DNA of 64,000 nucleotides from JALZKA01 sp963725035 (GTDB lineage: Bacteria; Actinomycetota; Thermoleophilia; Solirubrobacterales; 70-9). Location of the stretch: assembly GCA_963725035.1 (NCBI GenBank), contig CAVRWX010000018.1, positions 496,001-560,000 of the forward strand, given 5' to 3'. This document shows, one piece after another, positions 25,297 through 34,566 of this stretch; position 1 is the stretch's first letter, and each line of letters starts with the position of its first letter. The position numbers and the translations under genes were made by a program. The notes under the pieces are model-generated. The model did no database searches, was not told the DNA's origin, and was given only the letters and a program-made list of their open reading frames with translations.

Positions 25297-26481
25297 ATGG
25301 AGAGCGGGACGGGCACACGACCGCGCAGGATGAGCGCGACGCTCAGACAGGGCGAGACGGTCACCCCGCTCGAGCTGTTCTTCGACCTCGTCTTCGTTCT
25401 CGCGATCACACAGTGCACCCAGCTCATGGCTGACGAGCCGACCTGGGAGGGCATCGCGAAGGGACTCCTGGTCCTAGCGGTCCTGTGGTGGTCGTGGATC
25501 GGCTACGCGTGGCTTACCAGCGTCGTCGACCCCGAGGAGGGTGCGGTGCGCCTCGTCATCTTCGCCGCGATGGCGGGGCTCCTGGTCGCGTCGATCTGCG
25601 TGCCCGGGGCCTTCGACGACTCGGCGCTGATCTTCGCGGTCGCCTACGCGGTGGTGAGGGCCGCCCACATCGCCCTGTTCTGGATCGCGAGCGAAGACGA
25701 CCAGGACCTCCGCAAGTCGACTACCGGCCTCGGGATCTCGACGGCGATCGCGTGCGGCGTCCTGGTCGGCGCCTCCTTTGCCGACGGGGCTCTCCAGGGG
25801 GCGCTTTGGTGCCTTGCGATTGCGATCGACATCGGCGGCCCGTATTTCTTCGGCGCCGCGGGCTGGAAGCTCATGCCCGAGCACTTCGCCGAGCGCCACG
25901 GCCTGATCATCATCATCGCCCTGGGCGAATCGATCGTCGCCATCGGCGCTGGCGTAACAGGCGAGATCACGGCGGGAATAGTCGCGGCGTCCGTGATCGG
26001 CATCGCGCTCGCCGCGGCGATGTGGTGGGCGTACTTCGACGTCGTCGCGCTGGTCGCGACCCGCCGCCTGGCGAGCATCACCGACCGCAGGGAGCGAAAC
26101 GAGGCTGCCCGCGACGCCTACTCAATTCTCCACCTGCCCATGGTCGCCGGGATCGTCCTGGTCGCACTCGGGATGAAGAAGACGATCGAGCATGTCGATG
26201 ACCCTCTCAAGGTCGAGACGGCAACGGCTCTGATCGGCGGCTTCTGTCTCTACCTGCTGGCGCACGTCGCGTTTCGCTGGCGCAACGTCCACTCGATCAA
26301 CCGTCGCCGGCTGATCCTTGGAATCGGCCTCCTCGCCCTGATCCCTGTGGGAGTCGAGCTACCTGCGCTCGCGACGCTCTCGATCCTCACCGCGATTGCC
26401 TGCGGCCTCATCGCCTACGAGGCGATCCGCTACGCGGAGCACCGCGACCGGGTGCGTCACGAGCTGACCGAGGCGCACTAG
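25297..26481 (+). CDS. LtrA family (low-temperature requirement A) membrane protein
   Basis: 394 residues from ATG 25297 (a GTG sits directly before it). The N-terminal signature VTPLELFFDLVFVLAITQ is diagnostic of LtrA. About ten to twelve hydrophobic helices follow, with PYFFGAAGWKLMPEHFAERH and GLIIIIALGESIVAIGAGV, the most conserved region of the family. The role in listerial cold growth gave the name; biochemical function is unknown. It is divergent from efp and convergent with the acidic gene at 26485. Confidence 0.92.
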   Translation: MESGTGTRPRRMSATLRQGETVTPLELFFDLVFVLAITQCTQLMADEPTWEGIAKGLLVLAVLWWSWIGYAWLTSVVDPEEGAVRLVIFAAMAGLLVASICVPGAFDDSALIFAVAYAVVRAAHIALFWIASEDDQDLRKSTTGLGISTAIACGVLVGASFADGALQGALWCLAIAIDIGGPYFFGAAGWKLMPEHFAERHGLIIIIALGESIVAIGAGVTGEITAGIVAASVIGIALAAAMWWAYFDVVALVATRRLASITDRRERNEAARDAYSILHLPMVAGIVLVALGMKKTIEHVDDPLKVETATALIGGFCLYLLAHVAFRWRNVHSINRRRLILGIGLLALIPVGVELPALATLSILTAIACGLIAYEAIRYAEHRDRVRHELTEAH

Positions 26482-26484
26482 CGC

Positions 26485-26799
26485 CTAGAGGTCCTCCTTC
26501 TCCTCCTCGTCGGCCTCGCCGTACGACTGGGCGGTGGGGTCGGATGCCTCCTCCCTCCCCGCCATGTGGGTCGGGTCCGGGTTCGAGTCGGAGTCGTGCG
26601 ACGCGTTCTCGATCAATTCCTCCTCGGCCAACTCGAAGCCTTCGGCCTCACCCTGGCCTGCCTCGGCCAGCGCGCGCTCCGACTCATCTACGCCGTACGC
26701 GTTGCCCGGATCGCCGCCGATCTCGGACGCCTCACGCGCAGCTTCCGCCTCCTGCTCGGACACGTAGTCGTCGTCGCCGTGAATTTCCTCATCGCTCAT
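26485..26799 (-). CDS. Conserved acidic actinobacterial protein
   Basis: 104 residues from ATG 26799, with AAAGGA 7 bases upstream. Extremely acidic (MSDEEIHGDDDYVSEQ) with the blocks AAREASEIGGDPG and GEAEGFELAEEELIENASHD. This last block belongs to a small protein family I recognise in many actinobacteria, without known function. It is probably disordered. Confidence 0.7.
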   Translation of the reverse strand: MSDEEIHGDDDYVSEQEAEAAREASEIGGDPGNAYGVDESERALAEAGQGEAEGFELAEEELIENASHDSDSNPDPTHMAGREEASDPTAQSYGEADEEEKEDL

Positions 26800-26884
26800 G
26801 TCGGTCCTTTCGTCATTGAGTGGTCCCATAGAGCCCATACCGCTGCGCGCACGGACGAAACCCGGATAGATAGGTTCCCACGTC

Positions 26885-27943
26885 ATGACCGACACGCCAA
26901 AGCTTCTTGAAGACCTGCTGCAAGTCCCGGCACCCTCGGGCTACGAGGCCCCTGCCAGCGCCGTCTGGCGCGAGGCCGCGTCCGAATTCGCCGAGGTGCG
27001 CTCGGACGGCATCGGCTCTTCCATCGCCGTCGTCGGTGACGACGAGTCGCAGCCGCTCTTCGCGGTCGCTGGCCACATGGACGAGATCGGCCTCGTCATC
27101 ACCCACATCGACGACAAGGGCTTCATCTGGTTCGGCGCCATCGGCGGCTGGGACCCGCAGATCCTGGTCGGCCAGAGAGTCGAGATCGTCACCAAGGACG
27201 GTCCTATCGCCGGGGTCGCCGGGCGAAAGCCCATCCACCTGCTCGAGGAAGAGCAGCGAAAGAAGGTCGTCGAGCTCAAGCAGCTTCACATCGACATCGG
27301 CGCCGAGGACGGCGATGCCGCCCGCGAGCTCGTGCGAATCGGTGATCCCGCCGTGATCCGCTCAGACCCGATGCGAGTGCAGGGCTCACGTCTGGTTTCG
27401 CGCTCGATGGACAACCGGCTCGGCTCGTACGTTGCTCTTGAAGTCGCGCGGCGTTGCGCCGGCTCGGACAAGGTCTCGTGCCGCGTCGCGGGAGTCGCGA
27501 ACGCCCAGGAGGAGATCGGCCTCTACGGCGCACGCACCGCGGCCTTCCACCTCGAGCCAACCCTTGCCATCGCGGTCGACGTCACGCACGCAACCGACGC
27601 GCCCGGCATCGACGAGAACCAGGAGGGCAGCCACCACCTGGGCACGGGCCCGGTCATCAGCCGCGGCTCGACCCTGTCACCTGTCGTCTTCGACCTCCTC
27701 GCCGAGGTTGCAGAGAAGTCGAGCATCGATCACACCTTCTCCGGCTCGGGCAACCGGACCGGCACCGATGCCGACGCGATCCAGATCACGCGCTCCGGCA
27801 TCCCCGCGGGGCTCGTCTCGATCCCCCTCCGGTACATGCACTCGCCGGTCGAGATGGTCGACCTGGACGACGTCGAGAACACAGTCGCACTGCTGGTCGC
27901 CTTCGCCGAGTCGCTCGGGCCTGATCTCGACCTCAGCCGCTAG
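26885..27943 (+). CDS. M42 family aminopeptidase
   Basis: 352 residues. A cobalt/zinc-dependent peptidase of the TET/glutamyl-aminopeptidase class. Key motifs: APSGYEAPASAV at the start, VAGHMDEIGLVITHID (His-x-Asp ligand), SMDNRLGSYVALEVA (bridging Asp), AQEEIGLYGARTAAF (catalytic Glu-Glu), VDVTHATDAPG, and the late His in IPLRYMHSPVEMV. It is divergent from the acidic gene and convergent with the molybdopterin oxidoreductase. Confidence 0.93.
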   Translation: MTDTPKLLEDLLQVPAPSGYEAPASAVWREAASEFAEVRSDGIGSSIAVVGDDESQPLFAVAGHMDEIGLVITHIDDKGFIWFGAIGGWDPQILVGQRVEIVTKDGPIAGVAGRKPIHLLEEEQRKKVVELKQLHIDIGAEDGDAARELVRIGDPAVIRSDPMRVQGSRLVSRSMDNRLGSYVALEVARRCAGSDKVSCRVAGVANAQEEIGLYGARTAAFHLEPTLAIAVDVTHATDAPGIDENQEGSHHLGTGPVISRGSTLSPVVFDLLAEVAEKSSIDHTFSGSGNRTGTDADAIQITRSGIPAGLVSIPLRYMHSPVEMVDLDDVENTVALLVAFAESLGPDLDLSR

Positions 27944-27945
27944 CG

Positions 27946-27960
27946 AGGTGCCTGGCACCG
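27946..27960. repeat. Palindrome AGGTGCCTGGCACC, copy 2
   Basis: Same element as at 5704, here 2 bases after the M42 stop codon and 10 bases before the convergent oxidoreductase gene's end. Confidence 0.7.
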
Positions 27961-27969
27961 CTGCCAGCG

Positions 27970-30247
27970 CTACGCGGGCGCCGGTTCGCGGTCGCGCGCC
28001 GGCATTACCTCGATCGGGATTCCGTTCAGGACCGCGTTGCCGCTTGGTGCGTCGACGCCGGTCTCGTCGGCGAGGAAGTTCGAGTTCACGCCAGGGTGAG
28101 CGGAAGCCGTCGCCATGCGGACGCCCTCGACGTCGTGTCCCCAGCCGTGCGGCACGCTCACGACGCCGGGCATCATCTCGTCGGTGACCTCGACCGGCAC
28201 CTCGATCTCGCCCGCGGCCGAGCGGAGAAGGGCCATGCGCGCCGTCCTCCAGGCCGTAGCGCTCGGCGTCGAGCGGGTTGACGAGCGCCGTGCAGCGGTC
28301 CTTGCCCTTCACGAGGGCGTTCAGGTTGTGCATCCAGGAGTTGTTCGAGCGGAGCTGACGGCGGCCGATCAGGACCATCTCGGGGCCTGAGCCGTTCCAG
28401 GCTCCCTGGTCGAGCCGCTCGCGGAGCCGCGGCACGTCGGCGATGACCGCCTCGGGCGCGAGTTCGATCTTCCCCGAGCGCGTACGAAGGACGTCGGGAA
28501 GGCGCGACTCGTGAGCGCCGAGGTCGATGCCGTGGGGCTCTTCCTCCAGACGATCGAGCGTGAGGCCGTCAGGATCGGCGCCGAAGCCGTCCCCGTAGGC
28601 GCCGGTCCGGATCAGGAGGTCCAGGACGCGGTCGGCGCCGCGCCTGGGCTCGAGTGCGGCGATGATCTCCCCCGCATCGCGGCCCTCGACTGCGCCGTCG
28701 GCGGTTCCGATCTCGCGGCCGACCAGCGCCCCGATCACCGCGTCGTCGATCGCCTCCGGGTCGCAGTCCGCCCCCTGTCCCGTGACGATGCCGGTCAGCC
28801 TCAGGAAGATCTCCGACTCCTCGATCAGGCCCTCGTCGCGCTCGAGGACGGCGGGCGAGTAGTTCGCAACGTTGCGGGCTGCGAACTGGTAGAGCGCGAG
28901 GTCGTAATGCGAGCGGGCAAGCGGGTCGGGCGAGGGCAGGACGACGTCGGCGTGACGGGTCGTCTCGTTCAAGTAGATATCGACGGAGACCATGAAGTCG
29001 AGCCCCTCGACCGCCTGCTCCAGGCGAGCGGCGTTCGGCGTCGAGACCAGCGGGTTGCCGGCGACCGTCATAAGCGCGCGGACCTGGCCCTCGCCGGGCG
29101 TATCGATCTCCTCGGCAAGTGCCGACACGGGAAGCTCGCCCAGCACCTCCGGGAGTCCTCGCACGCGGCTGCCCCAGCGCGCGGAGACGACGCCTCTCCC
29201 CTGTCCGGGCCGGCCAACCGAGTTCCGCTGCGCCGCGGCGGCCTTCACGAACACGGCGCCGCCGGGCTTGTCGAAGCTGCCCGAAAGGACGTTGAGCACG
29301 TCCACGAGCCAGCTTGCGAGCGTTCCGAACTCCTGGACCGTCGTGCCGATGCGGCCGTAGACGGCTGCGCGATCCGCCGCGGCCAGCTCGCGCGCCATCC
29401 GGCGGAGCTCGTCCGCCGGGATCCCGCAGGCGGCCTCGACCCGATCGGGCTCGAAATCCGCGGCGAGCTGCTCGACGTCGCCGAGCCCCTCGCACAGATC
29501 CGCGACGTCTCCCGGGTCCGCGAGACCCTCGGAGAACATCACGGAGACGAGCGAGAACAGCGCCAGCGCGTCAGTGCCCGGGCGGATGAAGTGGTGCTCG
29601 TCGGCATGCTCGGCCGTGCGCGTGCGGCGCGGGTCGATCACAACGACCTTGCCGCCCCGCTCGCGGATCCGGCGGATGCGGCCGCGCATGTCCGGAGCGG
29701 TGAGCAGGCTGCCGTTCGAGACCAGCGGGTTCGCGCCCCAGATCATCAGGTAGTCGCTGTGATCGACGTCCGGGATCGGAATCGACGACCAGTGGCCGAA
29801 CATGTGCCCGGCCGAGAAGTGCTTCGGCATCTGGTCGACCGACGAAGCGGAATAGACGTTCTTCGAGCCGAGCGCCCTGAGCAGGACCTGGAGATAGACC
29901 ATGGCCGAGAGGTTGTGCGCGTTCGGGTTGCCCGCGTACACGGCGACCGCGTCACGACCGTGCCCTTCGAGGATCGGGCCGAGCCCGGCCTCCACCGCGG
30001 CGAACGCCTCCTCCCACGTGGCGTCGCGAAGTTCACCGTCCTTGCGGACAAGCGGCGCGCGCAGGCGGTCGGGGTCCTCGCGGAGCTCCTTCAGGCCGAA
30101 CGCCTTCGGGCAGATGAAGCCGGCAGAGAGCACGTCTTCTTCGTCGCCTCGGATCGAGTCGACCTCGCCGTCGTCTGAGACCTCGACCCGGAGGCCGCAG
30201 GTCGCCTCGCAGAACGGGCAGGTCCGAAAGTGCGTCGAGGCCGCCAT
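27970..30247 (-). CDS. Molybdopterin oxidoreductase with a 4Fe-4S motif (one frameshift)
   Basis: About 758 residues after correction. The N-terminus has the iron-sulfur site CPFCEATCGLRV...GFICPKAF and then the molybdopterin core: VAVYAGNPNAHN, YLMIWGANPLVSNGS, VVVIDPRRTRTAEHADEH, RALMTVAGNPLVSTPNAARL and DVVLPSPDPLARS. The C-terminal molydopterin-dinucleotide-binding domain continues in another frame from MALLRSAAGEIEVPVEVTD to the stop at 27970. The break is in the CGCGC tract near 28229-28234. Resembles formate dehydrogenase/nitrate reductase-like actinobacterial enzymes of unproven substrate; no partner subunit is adjacent. Confidence 0.88.
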
Positions 30248-30281
30248 CCGACCCCGGAGACTACTGCTCGTTTCGAAGCCG

Positions 30282-31382
30282 TTAGCCGGTGATCCTGAGC
30301 TCTTTGGTGGTCGAGCTCAGATTTCGCACTCCAGAGGCCCCTACGACCACCAGGTCCTCGATCCTGACGCCGTAGCGCTCTGGGACGTAAACACCCGGCT
30401 CGACCGTCACGACGTCGCCCTCTTGGAGGACGTCCTCCGAGGTCTTTCCGAGCCTCGGTGCCTCATGCACCTCGAGCCCGACCCCGTGCCCCAGGCCGTG
30501 TCCGTAGAGGTCGCCCCGTCCGGCGTCTGCGATCGGATCGCGGGAGACCCTGTCGGCCTCGGCCCCGCTCACGCCGGCGCGGATCGCCGCAAGGCTTTCG
30601 GCCTGCGCGCGGCGGACGAGCTCGTAGGTCTCGCGGGCGTCGTCGGAGATCTCTCCCGTCGCCCACGTCCGCGTGCCGTCCGAGCAGTAGCCGTCGACCC
30701 GCGCTCCCATGTCGATCACTACCAGCTCGCCCTCGCCGATCACCCGCTCCCCCGGCTCGGAGTGGGGCAGCGCGCCGTTCGGACCTGAGCCAACGATCGC
30801 GTCGAACGAAGGTCCGGAACCGAGGTCGCGCATCCGCTGTTCGGCGGACTGAGCGACCTCACGCTCGGTCTTCCCAGCAAGCCCCCTTTCGGCCAGAAAC
30901 TCGTAGACCTCGTCGGCAAGGCGCGACGCTTCGGCGATCGCCTCGATCTCGTGCGGTTCCTTCTTCCGGCGGAGCTTCTCGACCAGTCCCGTCGCCGGAA
31001 CCAGGGTTGTGCCCTCCGGCATGGACTCCTCGAGCTTCCTCAGAGAAGCGACGCTGGTCGCGTCCTCGTCGTATCCGACCTTGCCCGAGAGGCGCTTCGC
31101 GAGCTCGGCTACAAGGCGCCCCTCCAGCGTCACCCGGTCGAAATCGGAAGTGACCTCCGACCGAGCCCGCTCGGTGTAGCGGAAGTCCGTGAAGAACTCG
31201 CGGCGCCCCTCGCCGACGATCGCGAAGCCGCTGGTGCCGGTGAAGCCTGTGAGCCAGCGGACGTTTGCGATCGCGTCCGGGCCCGAATCGCCCGGGCGGA
31301 CGAGGTCGCCGACGAAGAGGCAGTCGAGCTCCGCCTCGGCGGTCAGAGCCGCGAGGCGATCTGAGCGCGAGTCCCCGGTCAA
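30282..31382 (-). CDS. M24 family Xaa-Pro peptidase
   Basis: 366 residues from TTG 31382, which overlaps the aroQ stop as TTGA. Creatinase/aminopeptidase-P fold. The N-terminal domain carries VRWLTGFTGTSGFAIV. The catalytic pita-bread domain has its five metal ligands in VVIDMGARVDGYCSDGTRTW (two Asp), GHGLGHGVGLEVHEAP (His), VVTVEPGVYVP (Glu) and VRIEDLVVV (Glu). Position directly after aroQ and before efp in many relatives supports the usual pepQ-like call. Confidence 0.9.
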   Translation of the reverse strand: MTGDSRSDRLAALTAEAELDCLFVGDLVRPGDSGPDAIANVRWLTGFTGTSGFAIVGEGRREFFTDFRYTERARSEVTSDFDRVTLEGRLVAELAKRLSGKVGYDEDATSVASLRKLEESMPEGTTLVPATGLVEKLRRKKEPHEIEAIAEASRLADEVYEFLAERGLAGKTEREVAQSAEQRMRDLGSGPSFDAIVGSGPNGALPHSEPGERVIGEGELVVIDMGARVDGYCSDGTRTWATGEISDDARETYELVRRAQAESLAAIRAGVSGAEADRVSRDPIADAGRGDLYGHGLGHGVGLEVHEAPRLGKTSEDVLQEGDVVTVEPGVYVPERYGVRIEDLVVVGASGVRNLSSTTKELRITG

Positions 31383-31828
31383 GCGCCGAGCTCCTTCGCC
31401 AGGAGGCCAAGCGCCTCGCGATAGCCGTCGGGGCCCTTGCCAGAGATCGCACCCAGAACGAGGCCGTCGAAGACCGAGAAATGGCGCCACTCCTCCCGCG
31501 ACATGACGTCGGAGAGGTGCACCTCGACCGCCGGCACCGCGGCGAGCTCCAGCGCGTCGCGGATCGCCCAGCTGTAGTGGGTCCACGATCCCGCGTTCAC
31601 GATCACGGCGTCCGCCATCTCGGGCACACGGTGAAGGTGCTCGATGAACTCGCCTTCGTGGTTTGTCTGGAAGAACTGCGCGGTGAGGCCTAGCTCGGGG
31701 GCCCAGCCCTCGATCCTCCCTTCGAGCTCGGTGAGGCTGAAATCGCCGTAGTGCTCGGGATCGCGGGACGCGAGCATGTCGAGGTTCGCGCCGTGCATGA
31801 CCACGACTCTGTTGCGGGTTGTGGTCAT
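31379..31828 (-). CDS. aroQ: 3-dehydroquinate dehydratase, type II
   Basis: 149 residues. Third step of the shikimate pathway. Starts MTTTRNRVVVMHGANLDMLA, with the family Asn/Leu pair in the first strand. The catalytic lid Tyr is in RDPEHYGDFSL, followed by FFQTNHEGEFIEHLH, VIVNAGSWTHYSWAIRDAL (Asn, His) and VEVHLSDVMSREEWRHFS. In most type II enzymes the motif is N-P-A-T--S and H-SN---RE; here the equivalents are G-S-WTHYS and HLSDVMSREEWR, small but notable variations. ATGA overlap with the aroK-aroB fusion upstream. Confidence 0.92.
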   Translation of the reverse strand: MTTTRNRVVVMHGANLDMLASRDPEHYGDFSLTELEGRIEGWAPELGLTAQFFQTNHEGEFIEHLHRVPEMADAVIVNAGSWTHYSWAIRDALELAAVPAVEVHLSDVMSREEWRHFSVFDGLVLGAISGKGPDGYREALGLLAKELGA

Positions 31829-33369
31829 TTCGCCTTCAGCTCCTCCACGGCCGACCGGACCATACCCTCGTCCAGCCGGGTGCCTGTCGCCGGCTCCCCG
31901 GGCCGCTCCAAGAGGACGAACGGCACGCCTTCGGCATCCGCTTTCTTGTCGCGCCGGAGCGCTGCCATGACCGCATCCGCATCGACCGCGGAGTCGAGCT
32001 GGGTGGGGAGCCCGGCGCGCCCGAGGAGCCCCGCGACCTCGTCGCGCAGACCGTCCGCGCCCGATAGCCGGAGCGCCGCGATCAGACCAAGCGCGACGGC
32101 TTCGCCATGGCGGTAGCGCGCGTAGCCCGACGCGGATTCGATCGCGTGACCAACGGTGTGGCCCAGGTTCAGGACCTGGCGGGGGCCGGAGTCGCGTTCG
32201 TCCTCGGCGACGATGTCGATCTTCACCCGCGCGCAGTCGAAGACGAGCGCTCCGAGCTCGGCAGGGCTCGGCGACTCCAGCGGGCGCACGCGCTCCCATA
32301 GCCCTCCACCGGCGATGAGCGCGGTCTTTACAACCTCGGCGAAACCAGCCGCGAGCTCCTCCGGAGGGAGCGTGGCCAGCGCGCCGGGCTCCACCAGGAC
32401 CGCCTCAGGCATGTGGTAGGCGCCGGCGTAGTTCTTTGCCTCGGGCAGGTCGACGCCCGTCTTGCCGCCATACGCGGAGTCGACCTGGGCAACCAGGGTC
32501 GTCGGCGCCTGGATCACGGGCACCCCGCGCTGGTAGGTGGCCGCGCAGAACCCGGCGAGGTCGCCCACGACGCCGCCGCCGAACGCAAGGACTCCGTCGT
32601 CGCGCCGCGAGCCGGCGCTCGCGAGCGCCCGCAGCACGCGCTCGGCCTCCGCCATGGTCTTTCGTGACTCATCGCCGCCGGCCTTGATCGTTTCAGCGAC
32701 TCCCGGAAGGAGCGTGGACTGATGCTCGAGGGCGCCGGGGTCCGCGACACAGAACCAGCGCCGCTCCTCGGGGAGCAGGCTCAGAGCGCCCTCCGCGACG
32801 ATCGCGGGGTACTCGCCCGACGCGGAAGCGGCCCAGGCGAGGCGAGCGTTTGGCAGCGCGGCAGCGCCGAGGAGCCAGGGGGCAGCCATCCGGGCGACCC
32901 GCTCGCCGCCGTCGGTCAGGACAGCGTCTGCAAGCTCCGCGTAGATGGGCTCGCGCGCGCGGAAGCGGCGCGTGAAGGCATCCTGGTCCTGGGCGAGCGG
33001 GCGCTCGGTTCCCTGACAGCGGATCCACGCGGCCTCCTCGGAGATCCTGCACCACGCGACGAACGAGTCGGCAAGGGCCTCGCGAACCTTCGCCGACTCC
33101 ACGGCGCCGCCGCCAAGCGACACCAGGCCGCCGCGGCCGAGCGCCTCGAGGGCATGGCGCTCCTCGGCCTCCCGAAACCGCGCCTCGCCGTCGCTGGCGA
33201 AGATCTCTGCCACCGGCTTTCCCAGCTCGCGCTCGACCTCCGCGTCGACGTCGGTGGCCTCGGCGCCGAGCACCGCCGCCGCGCCCTTCGCCGCGCGCGT
33301 CTTGCCGGCTCCCATGAAGCCGATGAACGCGATCGTTCGTGCTTTGGTCCCAGCCCCTAGCGGCGCCAT
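31825..33369 (-). CDS. aroKB: Fused shikimate kinase / 3-dehydroquinate synthase
   Basis: 514 residues joining two enzymes of the pathway. Residues 1-165 are shikimate kinase: Walker A IGFMGAGKTRAAKG, TDVDAEVE, RFREAEERHALEAL and SLGGGAVES, then ERPLAQ. Residues about 170-514 are AroB, a NAD-dependent sugar-phosphate-like synthase: FGGGVVGDLAGFCAATYQRG, PTTLVAQVDSAYGGKTGVD, KNYAGAYHMP, LNLGHTVGHAIESASGY and RHGEAVALG. Metal-binding Glu and His residues are present. A kinase-synthase fusion couples steps 2 and 5. It overlaps aroC by 13 bases. Confidence 0.94.
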   Translation of the reverse strand: MAPLGAGTKARTIAFIGFMGAGKTRAAKGAAAVLGAEATDVDAEVERELGKPVAEIFASDGEARFREAEERHALEALGRGGLVSLGGGAVESAKVREALADSFVAWCRISEEAAWIRCQGTERPLAQDQDAFTRRFRAREPIYAELADAVLTDGGERVARMAAPWLLGAAALPNARLAWAASASGEYPAIVAEGALSLLPEERRWFCVADPGALEHQSTLLPGVAETIKAGGDESRKTMAEAERVLRALASAGSRRDDGVLAFGGGVVGDLAGFCAATYQRGVPVIQAPTTLVAQVDSAYGGKTGVDLPEAKNYAGAYHMPEAVLVEPGALATLPPEELAAGFAEVVKTALIAGGGLWERVRPLESPSPAELGALVFDCARVKIDIVAEDERDSGPRQVLNLGHTVGHAIESASGYARYRHGEAVALGLIAALRLSGADGLRDEVAGLLGRAGLPTQLDSAVDADAVMAALRRDKKADAEGVPFVLLERPGEPATGTRLDEGMVRSAVEELKAK

Positions 33370-34523
33370 CCGATGCGCTCCTCGTACGCCTTGAGCGCGG
33401 CGAGGACGTCGGAGATGTGGTCGCCGCCGAACTTCTCCCGGTACGCCCGAGCGAGGACCAGCGCGACCATCGCCTCACCGACGACGCCGGCGGCGGGCAC
33501 GACGGTCGAGTCCGTGCGCTCGCGCATCGCCTGGGCAGGCTCCTTCGTCTCCGTATCGACCGAGCGGAGAGGCTTTGTGAGGGTCGAGATCGGCTTGATC
33601 GCGCCCTTGACGACGAGCGTCTCGCCGTTCGTCATGCCACCCTCGACACCGCCCGCGCGGTTGGTCTCGCGGTACCAGCCACGCTCCTCGGAGTGGAAGA
33701 TCTCGTCGTGGGACTCGGAGCCCGGCAGGCCGGCCACGTCCCACGCCTCCCCGACCGCGACCCCCTTCACGGCCTGGATCGACACGACCGCCTGAGCAAG
33801 GCGCGAGTCGAGACGCTCCTCCCAGCTCACGTGAGAGCCCAGGCCGGGCGTAAGCCCGAATGCCCGGACCTCGAAGACCCCGCCGAGGCTCTCGTTCTGC
33901 TTCCTCAAGGTGTTGATCTCCTCGACCATCGCCTCTTCGATGGCCTTGTCAAGCACTCGCACGGGCGACTCGTCGACGCCATCGAAGTCCGCGAGCTCGA
34001 GCTCGCGATCAGACTCGGCTACGACCGATGCGATCTGCAATACGTGGCTTCGGATCTCGACGCCCAGCGCACGCAGGAACTCCTTGGCCACAGCTCCGGC
34101 GGCGACCCGAGCGGCCGTCTCGCGGGCGCTCGCGCGCTCGAGGACATTCCGGACATCGGTGAAGCCGTACTTGTGGAGGCCGGCGAGGTCGGCGTGGCCG
34201 GGGCGCGGCAGATGGGACTCCTCCACATCCGCGTCGACGGGCCACGGATTCATCCGCTCCTCCCAGTTCGGGTAGTCGCGGTTGGCCACAAGGATCGCCA
34301 CGGGGCTTCCCAGCGTCTTCCCGTGCCTGATCCCCGAGCGGACCTCGACCGCATCGCGCTCGATCTTCATGCGCCCGCCGCGGCCATGACCGAGCTGTCG
34401 CCGCGCCATGTCGCGGTCGACGCGGTCGCGATCGAGCTCCAGCCCCGCGGGCAGGCCCTCGACGATCGCCACGAGCCCAGGCCCATGCGACTCACCAGCA
34501 GTGGTAAACCGGAATCCACCCAC
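33357..34523 (-). CDS. aroC: Chorismate synthase
   Basis: 388 residues from GTG 34523 (VGGFRFTTAGESHGPGLVAI); a longer frame would invade the preceding gap. Makes chorismate from EPSP with reduced FMN. Motifs: TAGESHGPGL, the GRGGRMKIERD stretch, SGIRHGKTLGSPVAI, RPGHADLAGLHKYGF, ASARETAARVAAGA and the late GGMTNGETLVVKGAIKP and SVDTETKEP. Two conserved His (His13, His near HADL) are present. Followed by aroKB and aroQ: a compact shikimate operon downstream of the pilus genes. Confidence 0.95.
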   Translation of the reverse strand: MGGFRFTTAGESHGPGLVAIVEGLPAGLELDRDRVDRDMARRQLGHGRGGRMKIERDAVEVRSGIRHGKTLGSPVAILVANRDYPNWEERMNPWPVDADVEESHLPRPGHADLAGLHKYGFTDVRNVLERASARETAARVAAGAVAKEFLRALGVEIRSHVLQIASVVAESDRELELADFDGVDESPVRVLDKAIEEAMVEEINTLRKQNESLGGVFEVRAFGLTPGLGSHVSWEERLDSRLAQAVVSIQAVKGVAVGEAWDVAGLPGSESHDEIFHSEERGWYRETNRAGGVEGGMTNGETLVVKGAIKPISTLTKPLRSVDTETKEPAQAMRERTDSTVVPAAGVVGEAMVALVLARAYREKFGGDHISDVLAALKAYEERIGWRR

Positions 34524-34566
34524 GCCGTTGAGCGTATTGGCAGCCGCGCATTCCGCGCCTGCCAGG

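Noticed and set aside
27677..28230. Continuation of the oxidoreductase frame beyond 28230 to 27677
   Set aside because: The extension is Arg/Pro/Gly-rich antisense of the M42 gene; the true C-terminal domain is in the other frame and ends at 27970.
28511..30178. Long plus-strand frames opposite conserved genes (for example here, 53057-55573 and 58995-60761)
   Set aside because: High-GC antisense shadows: His/Arg/Val/Asp-rich peptides exactly opposite well-identified minus-strand genes.
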